Source: Saccharum officinarum | Lineage: Eukaryota > Streptophyta > Magnoliopsida > Poales > Poaceae | Assembly: GCA_020631735.1 (NCBI GenBank) | Contig: CM036168.1 | Location: forward strand, 94,654,932-94,718,931 | Length of the DNA: 64,000 nt | Direction: 5' to 3' | In this document: one piece after another, positions 1 to 10,994 of the stretch | Position numbering within the stretch: the stretch's first letter is position 1 | Layout: each line of letters starts with the position of its first letter | Made by a program: the position numbers and the translations under genes | Notes under the pieces: generated by a model | Database searches by the model: none | What the model saw: the letters and a program-made list of their open reading frames with translations, nothing else | Told to the model about the DNA's origin: nothing

Positions 1-529
1 AAAAAAAAGAGCCCACAGCACAACAACCCCTTCCACCCAAATCCTAACTTCATTTCACCTCCCCTGGCCACACTCCTGCTCTGTCGCTCGATTCCTCATG
101 GTCGTGAGTCGTGACTCCCTAACGCACCTGCACTTCAAGCGCACGGTCGCGAGTCCGTGTCTCTATGACCTGCTCTTTGCCGCGCCGCACTTCAAGCGCG
201 CGGTCGACCGGCTTTGCGGCTTCAAGTGCACGCCTGCGCGGGTGGCCGGCCTCGAGCACTGGCAACCGCAGCCCCGCCGTCGATTGTGCCCCATCCGCTC
301 GACCCCGCCGGGCGTGGGGAGGATGGCCTTGAGCGCCTTGGCGGCAAGCACACCGGTCGCAGACATCGGAGTCATGCGCGGTGGTCGTCTCCTCCTCCGC
401 CCCGGCCTCCCGTCTCCCCTTCTCTCTGTCTCTCTCTCCGTCGCAATGGGCCCTTGGGCTGGTCCAGCCCGACACGGAAAAGGGCCCGTAGTGCCATGTT
501 TGGGCCTTTGGCCAGGCACGAAGCCCAGG
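1..529. repeat. Left part of a GC-rich repeat split by the LTR element
   Basis: This GC-rich stretch has no convincing gene. The overlapping open frames on both strands show no recognisable domain and look like GC-rich shadow frames. From about 440 to 529 it carries alternating GGGC/GCCC-type words. The same style resumes at 10995, so the LTR retrotransposon appears to have inserted into one older repeat and separated its two parts. I did not identify the repeat family. Confidence 0.45.
525..529. repeat. Target-site duplication, left copy (CCAGG)
   Basis: The five bases CCAGG directly precede the terminal TG of the LTR element and are repeated at 10990-10994 directly after its terminal CA. 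Five-base duplications are normal for Copia and Gypsy integrases. The perfect match fixes both element ends. Confidence 0.93.
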
Positions 530-3056
530 TGTAGGGTCGAGATGGCGGACTAGAGGGGGGGTGAATAGTCCTTTCTAAAACTTAAACGTGTTGGCTAACC
601 AAAACAAATGCGGAATTAAACTTATCGGTCTAGCCAAGACTACACCCCTCTAACTAAGTTCACAAGCACCTCACAAAGATCCTAATTAAGCAACTAAGGT
701 GCTTTCCTTAGCAAGAGCTCTCCTATTTAATTCTAGAGCAAGGTCACTCAAACCTATGCACTAGTACTTTGCAAGCAAGAGGGAGCTCCTACATAATTCT
801 AGTAAGCAAAGCACACAAAGCCTAAGCTCACTAGCAATGCTCAATAACAAGGCAACTAATGCCAAATTAGAGAGCGCAAATCACTTAGCTACACAAACTA
901 AGCAATGTGACTAACAAGGTTACATAAACCAAATTAGTCACGCAAGCGGGAGCTTCTAGCTACACAAGCAAGAAGATAACTAGCAAGCTACACAAGCAAA
1001 CTAGTTACGAGAGCAACTACACAAGCACAAGTATATATGAAAGTAAATACAAGCTTGTGTTGCATGAATGCAAACCACCGAGAAGAGTAGACAAAGTTGA
1101 CACGGTGATTTTCTCCCGAGGTTCACTTGGTTGCCACCAAGCTACGTCCCCGTTGTGTCGACCAACACTTAGATGGTTCCTCGGTGTGACCCTCAAGTCA
1201 CTTGCCCCTCAAGGCACGCCCCGCAAGGCACCGCAAGACACCACTCTCAAGTGAGGTAACTCAATGACACGCTCAACTAGAGTTTCTCTTCGCGATCCCC
1301 GCGGGGTGAGCACAATCCCCCTCACAAAGCTTCTCCGGAGCCTCGCACAATCTTCTTGTGAGCTTCGTCGGAGCCACAAGCCACCAAGCCGTCTAGGAGG
1401 TGGCAACCTCCAAGAGTAACAAGCACTACCGGCTTGCAACACGAACACCTAGTGCCACTCGATGCAACCTCACGATGCAATCGCACTAGAATCGCTCTCT
1501 CACTCGATCCGATGAACACTATCAAGCATGAGTGAGTTAGAGGGCTCCCAAGCACTACCACACAAGCCACCAAGGCTAAAGTGTGCTCCGCTACCGGCCA
1601 CGGCCGGCCAAGGCATCTATTTATAACCCCACGGTCAAATAGAGCCGTTACCCCTTCACTGGGTCCTTTTCGGGACGACCGGACGCGCCGGTCGTAATTG
1701 ACCGGACGCGCTCAACCGCGTCCGGTCGCCCTGCGACGTCCACGTGTCCCTCAAAATTCAAATGCGATCGTTAGATCCTCCAACGGTCACTGTGCCAACG
1801 GTCAAACCCTATGATCGGACGCGCTTCTCATAACGACCGGATGCGCCGGTCCCGATGACCGGACGCGCCTGTCGAACGACCGGACGCGCCGATCGCACTG
1901 ACCCACGCGCCCGCGACGCAATGACCGGACGCGCTCCTTGCGATGACCGGACGCGACAGTGCCCGCGTCCGGTTAGAGTCCAGTAAGCTCCTTCAACGAT
2001 CGGACGCGTCCGATCATGTGTGACCGGACGCGCCCCGCGTCCGATCGTCCTCTGTTAACCTCAGTTCCTTCTGGGCGCATGACCGGACGCGCCGGTCCCG
2101 CGAGTGACCGGACGCGCCGGTTGCAAACCCTAGCACCCGCGCCTACGCTGTACTGACCGGACGCGTCCGGTCATACCATGACAGCGTCCGGTGCAGCGTC
2201 CGGTCACCTCTGTGACCTCCGTTCGCCTCCGTTTCTTTTCTGACTTCCGGCGTAGTGGAAAATAGGCTTTTCAACTCCTCGAAAACGCCTGAATCCCGCG
2301 CTCGCAAGCTCGGCAGGAGGGAGAGAGAGACCCAAACCCTCTCTACCGCTCAAACTTCATCGCCTTCGCAAATGTGCCAACACCAACAAGTGATCACCAC
2401 CTTGTGCACGTGTGTTAGCATTTTCATAATTATTTTCGAAGGAATTAGGCACTCAACTTGCCTCGCCACTCGATCCTAACACGTATGCACAGTTAGATCG
2501 CTCAAGTGGCACTAGATGACCGATATGCAAACAAGTTTGCCCCTCTTGATAGTACGGCCATCTATCCTAAACCCGGTCATAAACTTCTCTACACACCTAT
2601 GACCGGTGAAATGGAAATGCCCTAGGTTATACCTTAGCCTTGCGCATTCCACTCCATCTCCTCCGACATTGATGCAACACATGCACCAACCAATCACCAA
2701 ATGATATGATTCACTTCATATCATCACGTGACCGTATTGGTTCATCGATCTTGACCTCACTTGCTCTTCACCGTTGCATTGGTCCGTCGGCGCCAAGTCT
2801 TGCCCAAGCTTCACCGTCGCATGGTCCTTCGCTTCGAAGCCTCAACTTGCCCTTCACCTTCACAACCGGTCCTTCGAGCCAAGCCTCATCTTGATCTTCT
2901 CCATCTTGGTCACATGACTCCATGTCATGTCTCATATGCAATGAGCTCCTTCATGACACCATCACATGTGGACTAATCTCCTGTGTATCTCACATAACCA
3001 CATATTAGTCCACCTAAGTTGTCACTCAATTACCAAAACCAAACAAGGACCTTTCA
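530..3056 (-). repeat. 3' LTR (element orientation), 2527 bp
   Basis: This is a direct repeat of 8462-10989 with one fewer G in a G run near position 556. On the element strand it starts TGAAAGGTCC at 3056 and ends at 530. Short open frames inside it occur in both LTR copies and are not genes. It contains a TATA motif (1618-1625) and a cluster of CCGGACGCG-type words (1677-2200). Confidence 0.95.
1677..2200. repeat. CCGGACGCG-type site array in the 3' LTR
   Basis: About 18 copies of CCGGACGCG or close variants, in both orientations and often preceded by GA, are spread through some 520 bp. Several form near-perfect palindromes such as GACCGGACGCGTCCGGTC. It is the copy of the array at 9611-10133 and ends about 50 bp short of the TATA motif at 1618-1625. 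Confidence 0.85.
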
Positions 3057-3070
3057 ATCTCCCCCTTTTT
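3057..3070 (-). other. Polypurine tract (plus-strand primer)
   Basis: Read on the minus strand, this is a run of A and G (AAAAAGGGGGAGAT) directly next to the TGAAAGG start of the 3' LTR, the expected place for second-strand priming. Similar AGGGGGAG words on the same strand recur at about 3241-3248, 3677-3684, 3802-3809 and 3996-4003. Confidence 0.85.
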
Positions 3071-6000
3071 GGTAATTGATGACAACTCTACAAAGATATG
3101 GAAATTAAGCTTTTTCAAGCTAGCACTTCACACAAAGTGTAAATTGCTAACTTGTTTTGGATTTAATGTTACTTATCCAACTTTTAAGCTCTATGTCAAG
3201 ATTTGGATAAGTATCATAAAATCCAACTTGGTAGTGATAGCTCCCCCTACATATGTGCTCAAATGGTTTGGTTTCAAGCTCACACATATGCATGAATATG
3301 AAATTTGTGGGAGGGTTAGCACTACTAAGTGATGCTAAGGTGTATAGAATAAACCTTTGTAGCTTGATACCAATTAGTAGGTTGATACTATTTGAAAATC
3401 ACAAGTTTGCCATCATCCTTAGCATCATGAGTAGCTAGACATCAAAAACACTAGAAACCCCATGAGATCACATTATAAGCATGGTTCTAGTTTTTGCATA
3501 ATAATCACAAGTCTAGCTAACATTCTATGCATGCTAGATATCAAATCATCATTCAAGTTCTATAACTAGCATACACCACACAAGCAAGCATATTGAATTT
3601 AAGAACTTATGCAATGCAAGCAAGCACATGAATTATGCACATATCAAATGTAATCAATCAAAGTTCATGAGCTTGCTCCCCCTACTTGTGTGCTTTCTTT
3701 GTCCAAGAATGTTTGATCCCCTTTTATTCTTCAATGTTACTCCCTCTTTGTCCATGTCCATGTCCAATCTTTCCAATCTCTTTCATATCTTTGTCCAACT
3801 TCTCCCCCTTTGTCATCAATTTCCACAAAAGGTGTTCTTCTCAATTGATACAAAAGCTTGCATTGGGGTAGATGTTTGAGACTTGAATATTGCATTTTTG
3901 ATGGACATTACCACATATGTTGGAATGACAAACTTTATGGTTGCTCTTGAGATTCCACATAGGATCTTTGACCTTCATACCAATCGGTGGGGCTTCTCCC
4001 CCTATGTCATAGCATGTGTCATTCACTTGAGATAACACTTGAAGATGAGGGTAGCATTGCTTGATTTGATCACTTAAAGTTGAGGATCACTTGTGAAACC
4101 ATCGTCTTGCATGAATGATACCACGTGAAGATACCATGAGTACGAATGTGATACCATTTGAAAGAATTTTCTAGTATGGATCCACTTTGAAGGATTTGGT
4201 AATAATATTCACTTCTTGAACATTTGCTATCTTCATGAGTACCACTTGTAAGATATCACTTGTAGATCATTATCTAGACACAACTTGTACATACCACTTG
4301 GAAGATCAATTTGAGTCTAGATACTATTTGAAACAAACTAGATATTCATTTTCATTGTTGTGCTTGTACTCTTATCATTGTCATGAGCTTCTTGTATGAC
4401 TTGAACTATGTTGATTTGCCTAAGATTCCAAGTCCGGTTTGATCCAATGACAAGCTTCTTCACACCTCATGCTAAGGGTTATCTTGTCAATGTTGTACTT
4501 GTCACTTGTTAGCAATCCAAACTAGATCAAGTACTTGGGTTCACTAGCTCATGAATAAATTCATACTTATACCACTAGGTCAATTAACCATTCAAACAAT
4601 AGTGGTAGACTATGAATTTAAACTTTTCATTCGTTATGCATGATCCTAATAAACATGTACTATATGAACTAACGGCATACTAGTAAAGGATAATATGATC
4701 ATGCACATTACAATGACACCTTTGCTATGTTGGAGTAGAGGATAGTCACATAGATTCCAATTCATTACTCCAATAGCAATGTGAAGTCCAATTTATTGCT
4801 TGGTGAAGACCAATCATCATAGATAAATCCATTCTTCACCCATATGAAATGAAAACCACTAATGATCAAGTACACTTTCTTGTTGTGGTTGGCTTGCTTC
4901 ATTATATCATCTTTGCTTGTATGAGAGAACTACTTAGAATACCACTTGAAATACATGACTAGCTCTCTTTTGGGTGTTGCTTGCTTTTCTTGATCAACCC
5001 TTTTGATTGCTTCAACTAAGCATCACAAGTTCCTCAGATCACCACTTCCATGTTAGCCTTCCAAGTCCCAAACTTGGTTTCACCTACACACGGCGGCAAA
5101 CCCCTCACTAGGGAGAAATGACCTTTCTCCAAAGAACCACTCTTGATACTCACTTGAAATGATATAGTTTGATTGATTCAAATGATGAACTCAATCTTGA
5201 TGAATAATCCTTGAATCTACATTTGAGTCCAACTCTTTCTACTTGTTTAAGTCTTTTTCTTTCTACCAAATGATCTCTAATCATCACTAGAACTTAAACT
5301 TCATCTTCATCTTAAGTTTGATCTTGATCTTCAAATTGAGTACCAAATAAGTACACCAAGTACATTTCACAATACAAAAGTCTTGTACTCATTGCTCGTC
5401 ATGCTTCTAGATCAATCCAAAACCAAACTTAGGTACCTCAACCACTTGTAAACATGTTTCCAACTTGAGGACCTTTCAATTAAAGTGACTCTAGATTAAT
5501 CCAATGATTGTCACTTTTCTGGCAGATTCTGTACCCTTCAAAGAATAATTCATATCTCCCAATGTACAGATCCAAATGCCATAAAATTTGGTGGAGATGT
5601 GATTCACTAAGTCATCTAGCAGCTGTAAAAATTTGAGATTCATTTGACATCTAGATTGCTACCAGATTTCAAATCTTCCACTACTGCTATATACTGAAAA
5701 CTGCTGCACTATAGCTGACAAGATGTACTCCAAAACCAAAGCATCTCTTATCCACTTCTCATGAAATTTCTACAGCATCTTCTTTCATAAGTGTAGAGCA
5801 TGTATACCAAATTTCAAGCCAATCCAAATAGATTTGTTCACTCAAACATGGCTAAGATCACTGCTAGCTCAGATTTTTAATTTTGGACAGATTTCAATAC
5901 ATTGAGCAATACTTCATCAAATATGAATCAAACTTGAAACTAACTTGTTTGAATACTTTCACAAGATATATATCCATTCAATCCACTTACAAAAGGTCAT

Positions 6001-6392
6001 CTCATGAACTTATCCAACACAAATCAATCCAAACTTGATTGCTAAGCAATTAATCCATTCAATCATCTCATAGCAAGCAACATTGCACATTTATCCAATT
6101 CAATCAACTCATATGCACCCAAATGAAATAATCAACAAGAGATATACCTTGGTTAGCTCATGATTATTCATAGCAAGCTTTCAACTTGAATATTCGCAAG
6201 CCATCAAATAATTCCAATAAATCATCCACAACTTGATCATGACACTTATATGTTGTAGTACTTTGGACTTCACTCATTTTGACTTGGCATTGGGATAGAA
6301 TTGCAATAAGCTTCAATACTTGAGTCAACATATAATAACAAATATGAAATCAATTTGAGTCAAGCCTCCAATGCCATGGTACCTACACACAT
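3071..6392 (-). other. 3.3-kb non-coding interior of the LTR element
   Basis: This lies between gag and the 3' LTR, where pol would be in an autonomous copy. It is AT-rich, has no open frame longer than about 90 codons, and shows no protease, integrase or reverse-transcriptase motif. Its LTR-proximal 1 kb carries four extra polypurine words. The rest is plain AT-rich sequence with frequent CACTTG and CAACTTG words. It may supply packaging or priming signals, but that is inference. Confidence 0.8.
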
Positions 6393-8410
6393 TCATCCAC
6401 TTTTTGATGGTACCCAAACAAGTTTGGGTCCTCTCAAGTTAGGTGCAACATACTTAGGCATTGCCTTAGTATGAGTAGCGGGATGTTTTGCAATAGCAAC
6501 CATAGAGATACCATTTACATCCTTTCTAAGCATATTAGTATTATTAATTGAACTAGGCTTAGAATTATTACCTAGGGAACATGAATGTGCCATGTGTCCC
6601 CTTTCCCGACATGAATAGCATCTTCTCTTTGGTTGAGCCTTTTCTTCCTTGCTCATGTGATGCTTTTCATTGCCTTGCCTCTCATGAGTTGCTTGAGCCT
6701 TCTTCTCAAGCTTGGTAGGACACCTCGAGGCAAAGTGTCCCATATCTTCACACTTGAAGCACTTGATGTGAGCCAAATCTCTCTTCTTATCTTGAATCTT
6801 GCTCATCATCTTGGCATCTTGGATTTGCATTGGATGCCTTCCTCTTCCACCCCTTCTCGTTTTCTTCTTCTTCTTCATCAAGTCACCATCATTATCCTTG
6901 TGGTTGATCTTGACTTGAGATTGGGGTGTGGTTTCTTGCTCAACTTGTGGCTTTGGTTGAGGCTCTTCTTGTTGCTTCACTAGTTTCTTGCTTGGGCACA
7001 TTGAGGTGTAGTGGCCCCATGTATGGCATTTGAAGCACTTGCGTTTGAGCCTTTCTTCTTCTTTCTTCAACTTGAGCTTCTCTAAGTTGGGGCATGTTTG
7101 GTGAAGATGACCCACTTCATGGCATCGGTAGCACATGAAATGAGAGAGCTTCTCTCGAGCTAGCTTCTTCATCTTCCATTCTCTTTTCTTTTCCCCTTTG
7201 GTCATATTCCTCTTGCTCTTGTTGAAACCAAGGCCACTCTTGTCACCAAAGTTTCTTTGAGTTTTCAACATATGCTCAAAGGTGACTTTTGAATTGTAGC
7301 ACCTCTCTAACTTGTTGCTCAATTCCTTCACTTCACTTTTGAGCTCATTGTTCTCTTTCAAAATGTTAGTCTCACAAGACATAGAAGTAGAACAAGCATA
7401 TATATGTGAAGAACATGGCATATATAATAAGTCATCACAAGAGGTGGATACATGCTTTCTCCCTACATCACATGGGTTAGTCATATTTTGCAATTGATCA
7501 TTTGATCCATGTGATGAGCTCTCATTATTTTTAATTTTCTTTAAAAACATCTTAATGAGAGAAGCATGTTTTTCTAACAATTCCTCATGAGATGCAAGTA
7601 CTTTCTCATGAGTCAACGTTAGCTTCTCATGTGAAGATTTAAGATCATCAAGTAAGCTCTTATGTTCTTCACTTGAGTTCTTTAGAAAAGAGTTTTCATT
7701 TTCTAATTTCATTGTTTTAGCTTTCTCATTTTCTAAAGACATGTTCATGCTAGCAAGTCTACTAACAAGCTCATCATATGAACCAACATGATCAATCACA
7801 TTATCATTTGATACCTTTGTGTCATCTAGTGACATGAAGCAATGTGATGTAGTGGATGGGCTTGTAGTAGCATCATCAAGGCCCGAGCATGAACCAACGT
7901 TGTCACCATCAAGTGTGTTTGGGGTAGAAACATCACTTACAACACTTGATGCATCATCACCATCCTTGTCAAGTGAACTTGTGATATGATCATCTTTGTC
8001 ATCACTTGACCGTGAGGTGGAGCAATCCTCCACAACCACCTTGTTGTGGTCATGCTCAACATCCTCATGCGTCTCTTCCTTGGGCTCATCATCATTGGAG
8101 ATCACCCCATATTTCTCATTTAGAAACACCCAAATTTCATGGGCGGACTCAAAGTCTATGATCTCATAAAGTATGCTACTATCCAAAGATCGATAAAAAG
8201 CATTAGTAGCTTGGCTATCGAGATGTAGGCATTTACTTTGCGCTTGAGTTGCATTGTTTTATCAATTGCAAAGGAAAAACCCACATCTACGATCCACCAC
8301 ATTTGAGGAGAAATAAACTTAAAATTGCATGTCATCCAATTTCTCCACTGTGCAAAGTGTGTGCCATCAAAAATGTGTGGACACTCAGCATCTATCCCAT
8401 AATCCGCCAT
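6393..8410 (-). pseudogene. Retrotransposon gag with four zinc knuckles, one frameshift
   Basis: This encodes the structural (capsid and nucleocapsid) protein of the LTR element. The start is the ATG at 8410, 51 bases inside the 5' LTR. The first part (8410 to about 8260) carries the FDGTHFAQWRNWM block typical of plant Copia Gag; the second frame resumes with EIIDFESAHEIWVFLNEKYG and runs to the stop at 6393. A coiled-coil-like stretch rich in Glu, Lys and Leu precedes four CX2CX4HX4C knuckles: CYRCHEVGHLHQTC, CFKCHTWGHYTSMC, CFKCEDMGHFASRC and CYSCRERGHMAHSC. One base appears to be missing in an A run at 8257-8260; with it the product would be about 672 residues. No pol frame follows. Whether the frameshift is biological or an assembly error cannot be told from the sequence. 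Confidence 0.9.
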
Positions 8411-8447
8411 CCTCTCGGGTCGGTGAAGACCACAAATGAGAGACCCG

Positions 8448-8459
8448 GCTCTGATACCA
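8448..8459 (-). other. Primer-binding site, initiator-Met tRNA type
   Basis: The minus-strand sequence TGGTATCAGAGC lies two bases inside the 5' LTR. It is the standard complement of the 3' end of plant initiator methionine tRNA used by many Copia elements. It confirms which LTR is 5' and that the element reads on the minus strand. Confidence 0.95.
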
Positions 8460-9550
8460 CTTGTAGGGTCGAGATGGCGGACTAGAGGGGGGGGTGAATA
8501 GTCCTTTCTAAAACTTAAATGTGTTGGCTAACCAAAACAAATGCGGAATTAAACTTATCGGTCTAGCCAAGACTACACCCCTCTAACTAAGTTCACAAGC
8601 ACCTCACAAAGATCCTAACTAAGCAACTAAGGTGCTTTCCTTAGCAAGAGCTCTCCTATTTAATTCTAGAGCAAGGTCACTCAAACCTATGCACTAGTAC
8701 TTTGCAAGCAAGAGGGAGCTCCTACACAATTCTAGTAAGCAAAGCGCACAAAGCCTAAGCTCACTAGCAATGCTCAATAACAAGGCAACTAATGCCAAAT
8801 TAGAGAGCGCAAACCACTTAGCTACACAAACTAAGCAATGTGACTAACAAGGTTACATAAACCAAATTAGTCACGCAAGCGGGAGCTTCTAGCTACACAA
8901 GCAAGAAGATAACTAGCAAGCTACACAAGCAAACTAGTTACGAGAGCAACTACACAAGCACAAGTATATATGAAAGTAAATACAAGCTTGTGTTGCATGA
9001 ATGCAAACCACCGAGAAGAGTAGACAAAGTTGACACGGTGATTTTCTCCCGAGGTTCACTTGGTTGCCACCAAGCTACGTCCCCGTTGTGTCGACCAACA
9101 CTTAGATGGTTCCTCGGTGTGACCCTCAAGTCACTTGCCCCTCAAGGCACGCCCCGCAAGGCACCGCAAGACACCACTCTCAAGTGAGGTAACTCAATGA
9201 CACGCTCAACTAGAGTTTCTCTTCGCGATCCCCGCGGGGTGAGCAAAATCCCCCTCACAAAGCTTCTCCGGAGCCTCGCACAATCTTCTTGTGAGCTTCG
9301 TCGGAGCCACAAGCCACCAAGCCGTCTAGGAGGTAGCAACCTCCAAGAGTAACAAGCACTACCGGCTTGCAACACGAACACCTAGTGCCACTCGATGCAA
9401 CCTCACGATGCAATCGCACTAGAATCGCTCTCTCACTCGATCCGATGAACACTATCAAGCATGAGTGAGTTAGAGGGCTCCCAAGCACTACCACACAAGC
9501 CACCAAGGCTAAACTGTGCTCCGCTACCGGCCACGACCGGCCAAGGCATC

Positions 9551-9558
9551 TATTTATA
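9551..9558 (-). promoter_or_regulatory. TATA box of the 5' LTR promoter
   Basis: TATAAATA on the minus strand, with the same motif at 1618-1625 in the other LTR. It lies downstream of the CCGGACGCG array and about 1.1 kb upstream of the gag start, a plausible core promoter. The transcription start has not been located. Confidence 0.7.
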
Positions 9559-9610
9559 ACCCCACGGTCAAATAGAGCCGTTACCCCTTCACTGGGTCCT
9601 TTTCGGGACG

Positions 9611-10133
9611 ACCGGACGCGCCGGTCGTAATTGACCGGACGCGCTCAACCGCGTCCGGTCGCCCTGCGACGTCCACGTGTCCCTCAAAATTCAAATGCGA
9701 TCGTTAGATCCTCCAACGGTCACTGTGCCAACGGTCAAACCCTATGATCGGACGCGCTTCTCATAACGACCGGACGCGCCGGTCCCGATGACCGGACGCG
9801 CCTGTCGAACGACCGGACGCGCCGATCGCACTGACCCACGCGCCCGCGACGCAATGACCGGACGCGCTCCTTGCGATGACCGGACGCGACAGTGCCCGCG
9901 TCCGGTTAGAGTCTAGTAAGCTCCTTCAACGATCGGACGCGTCCGATCATGTGTGACCGGACGCGCCCCGCGTCCGATCGTCCTCTGTTAACCTCAGTTC
10001 CTTCTGGGCGCATGACCGGACGCGCCGGTCCCGCGAGTGACCGGACGCGCCGGTTGCAAACCCTAGCACCCGCGCCTACGCTGTACTGACCGGACGCGTC
10101 CGGTCATACCATGACAGCGTCCGGTGCAGCGTC
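9611..10133. promoter_or_regulatory. CCGGACGCG-type site array in U3 of the 5' LTR
   Basis: About 18 copies of CCGGACGCG and variants (CCGGATGCG, TCGGACGCG and reverse forms) occur in about 520 bp, ending about 50 bp upstream of the TATA box on the element strand. The stretch is GC- and CpG-rich in an otherwise AT-rich element. Clustered, partly palindromic sites next to a core promoter suggest protein-binding sites or a methylation target. The function is inference. Confidence 0.7.
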
Positions 10134-10989
10134 CGGTCACCTCTGTGACCTCCGTTCGCCTCCGTTTCTTTTCTGACTTCCGGCGTAGTGGAAAATAGGC
10201 TTTTCAACTCCTCGAAAACGCCTGAATCCCGCGCTCGCAAGCTCGGCGGGAGGGAGAGAGAGACCCAAACCCTCTCTACCGCTCAAACTTCATCGCCTTC
10301 GCAAATGTGCCAACACCAACAAGTGATCACCACCTTGTGCACGTGTGTTAGCATTTTCATAATCATTTTCGAAGGAATTAGGCACTCAACTTGCCTCGCC
10401 ACTCGATCCTAACACGTATGCACAGTTAGATCGCTCAAGTGGCACTAGATGACCGATATGCAAACAAGTTTGCCCCTCTTGATAGTACGGCCATCTATCC
10501 TAAACCCGGTCATAAACTTCTCTACACACCTATGACCGGTGAAATGGAAATGCCCTAGGTTATACCTTAGCCTTGCGCATTCCACTCCATCTCCTCCGAT
10601 ATTGATGCAACACATGCACCAACCAATCACCAAATGATATGATTCACTTCATATCATCACGTGACCGTATTGGTTCATCGATCTTGACCTCACTTGCTCT
10701 TCACCGTTGCATTGGTCCGTCGGCGCCAAGTCTTGCCCAAGCTTCACCGTCGCATGGTCCTTCGCTTCGAAGCCTCAACTTGCCCTTCACCTTCACAACC
10801 GGTCCTTCGAGCCAAGCCTCATCTTGATCTTCTCCATCTTGGTCACATGACTCCATGTCATGTCTCATATGCAATGAGCTCCTTCATGACACCATCACAT
10901 GTGGACTAATCTCCTGTGTATCTCACAAAACCACATATTAGTCCACCTAAGTTGTCACTCAATTACCAAAACCAAACAAGGACCTTTCA

Positions 10990-10994
10990 CCAGG
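10990..10994. repeat. Target-site duplication, right copy (CCAGG)
   Basis: It exactly matches 525-529 and directly follows the terminal CA of the right LTR. Confidence 0.93.

Larger units (their letters stand above)
530..10989 (-). mobile_element. Complete gag-only LTR retrotransposon (Copia, probably Sirevirus-like), 10.46 kb
   Basis: The element reads on the minus strand. It has two nearly identical LTRs (8462-10989 is the 5' LTR, 530-3056 the 3' LTR), TG...CA ends, a CCAGG target duplication, a primer site matching initiator-Met tRNA (8448-8459) and a polypurine tract (3057-3070). The only coding region is gag (6393-8410). I see no protease, integrase, reverse transcriptase or RNase H anywhere in the 5.4-kb interior. 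By eye the LTRs differ at about 16 substitutions and one indel in 2.53 kb, near 0.6%, so insertion was recent. The Gag similarity, the iMet primer site, several polypurine tracts and repeated sites upstream of the TATA box suggest a non-autonomous Sirevirus-type Copia element, of the class called TR-GAG. The lineage is inference; the structure is seen directly. Confidence 0.92.
8462..10989 (-). repeat. 5' LTR (element orientation), 2528 bp
   Basis: This is a direct repeat of 530-3056. On the element strand it runs from TGAAAGG at 10989 to ACA at 8462. The TATA motif at 9551-9558 implies that U3 covers roughly 10989-9530. The CCGGACGCG array is in U3 just upstream of it. This copy is the one that should drive element transcription. 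Confidence 0.95.

Noticed and set aside
1057..1573. Small frames repeated at 1057-1573 and 8990-9506
   Set aside because: They are identical because they lie in the two LTRs. They have no domain and are not separate genes.
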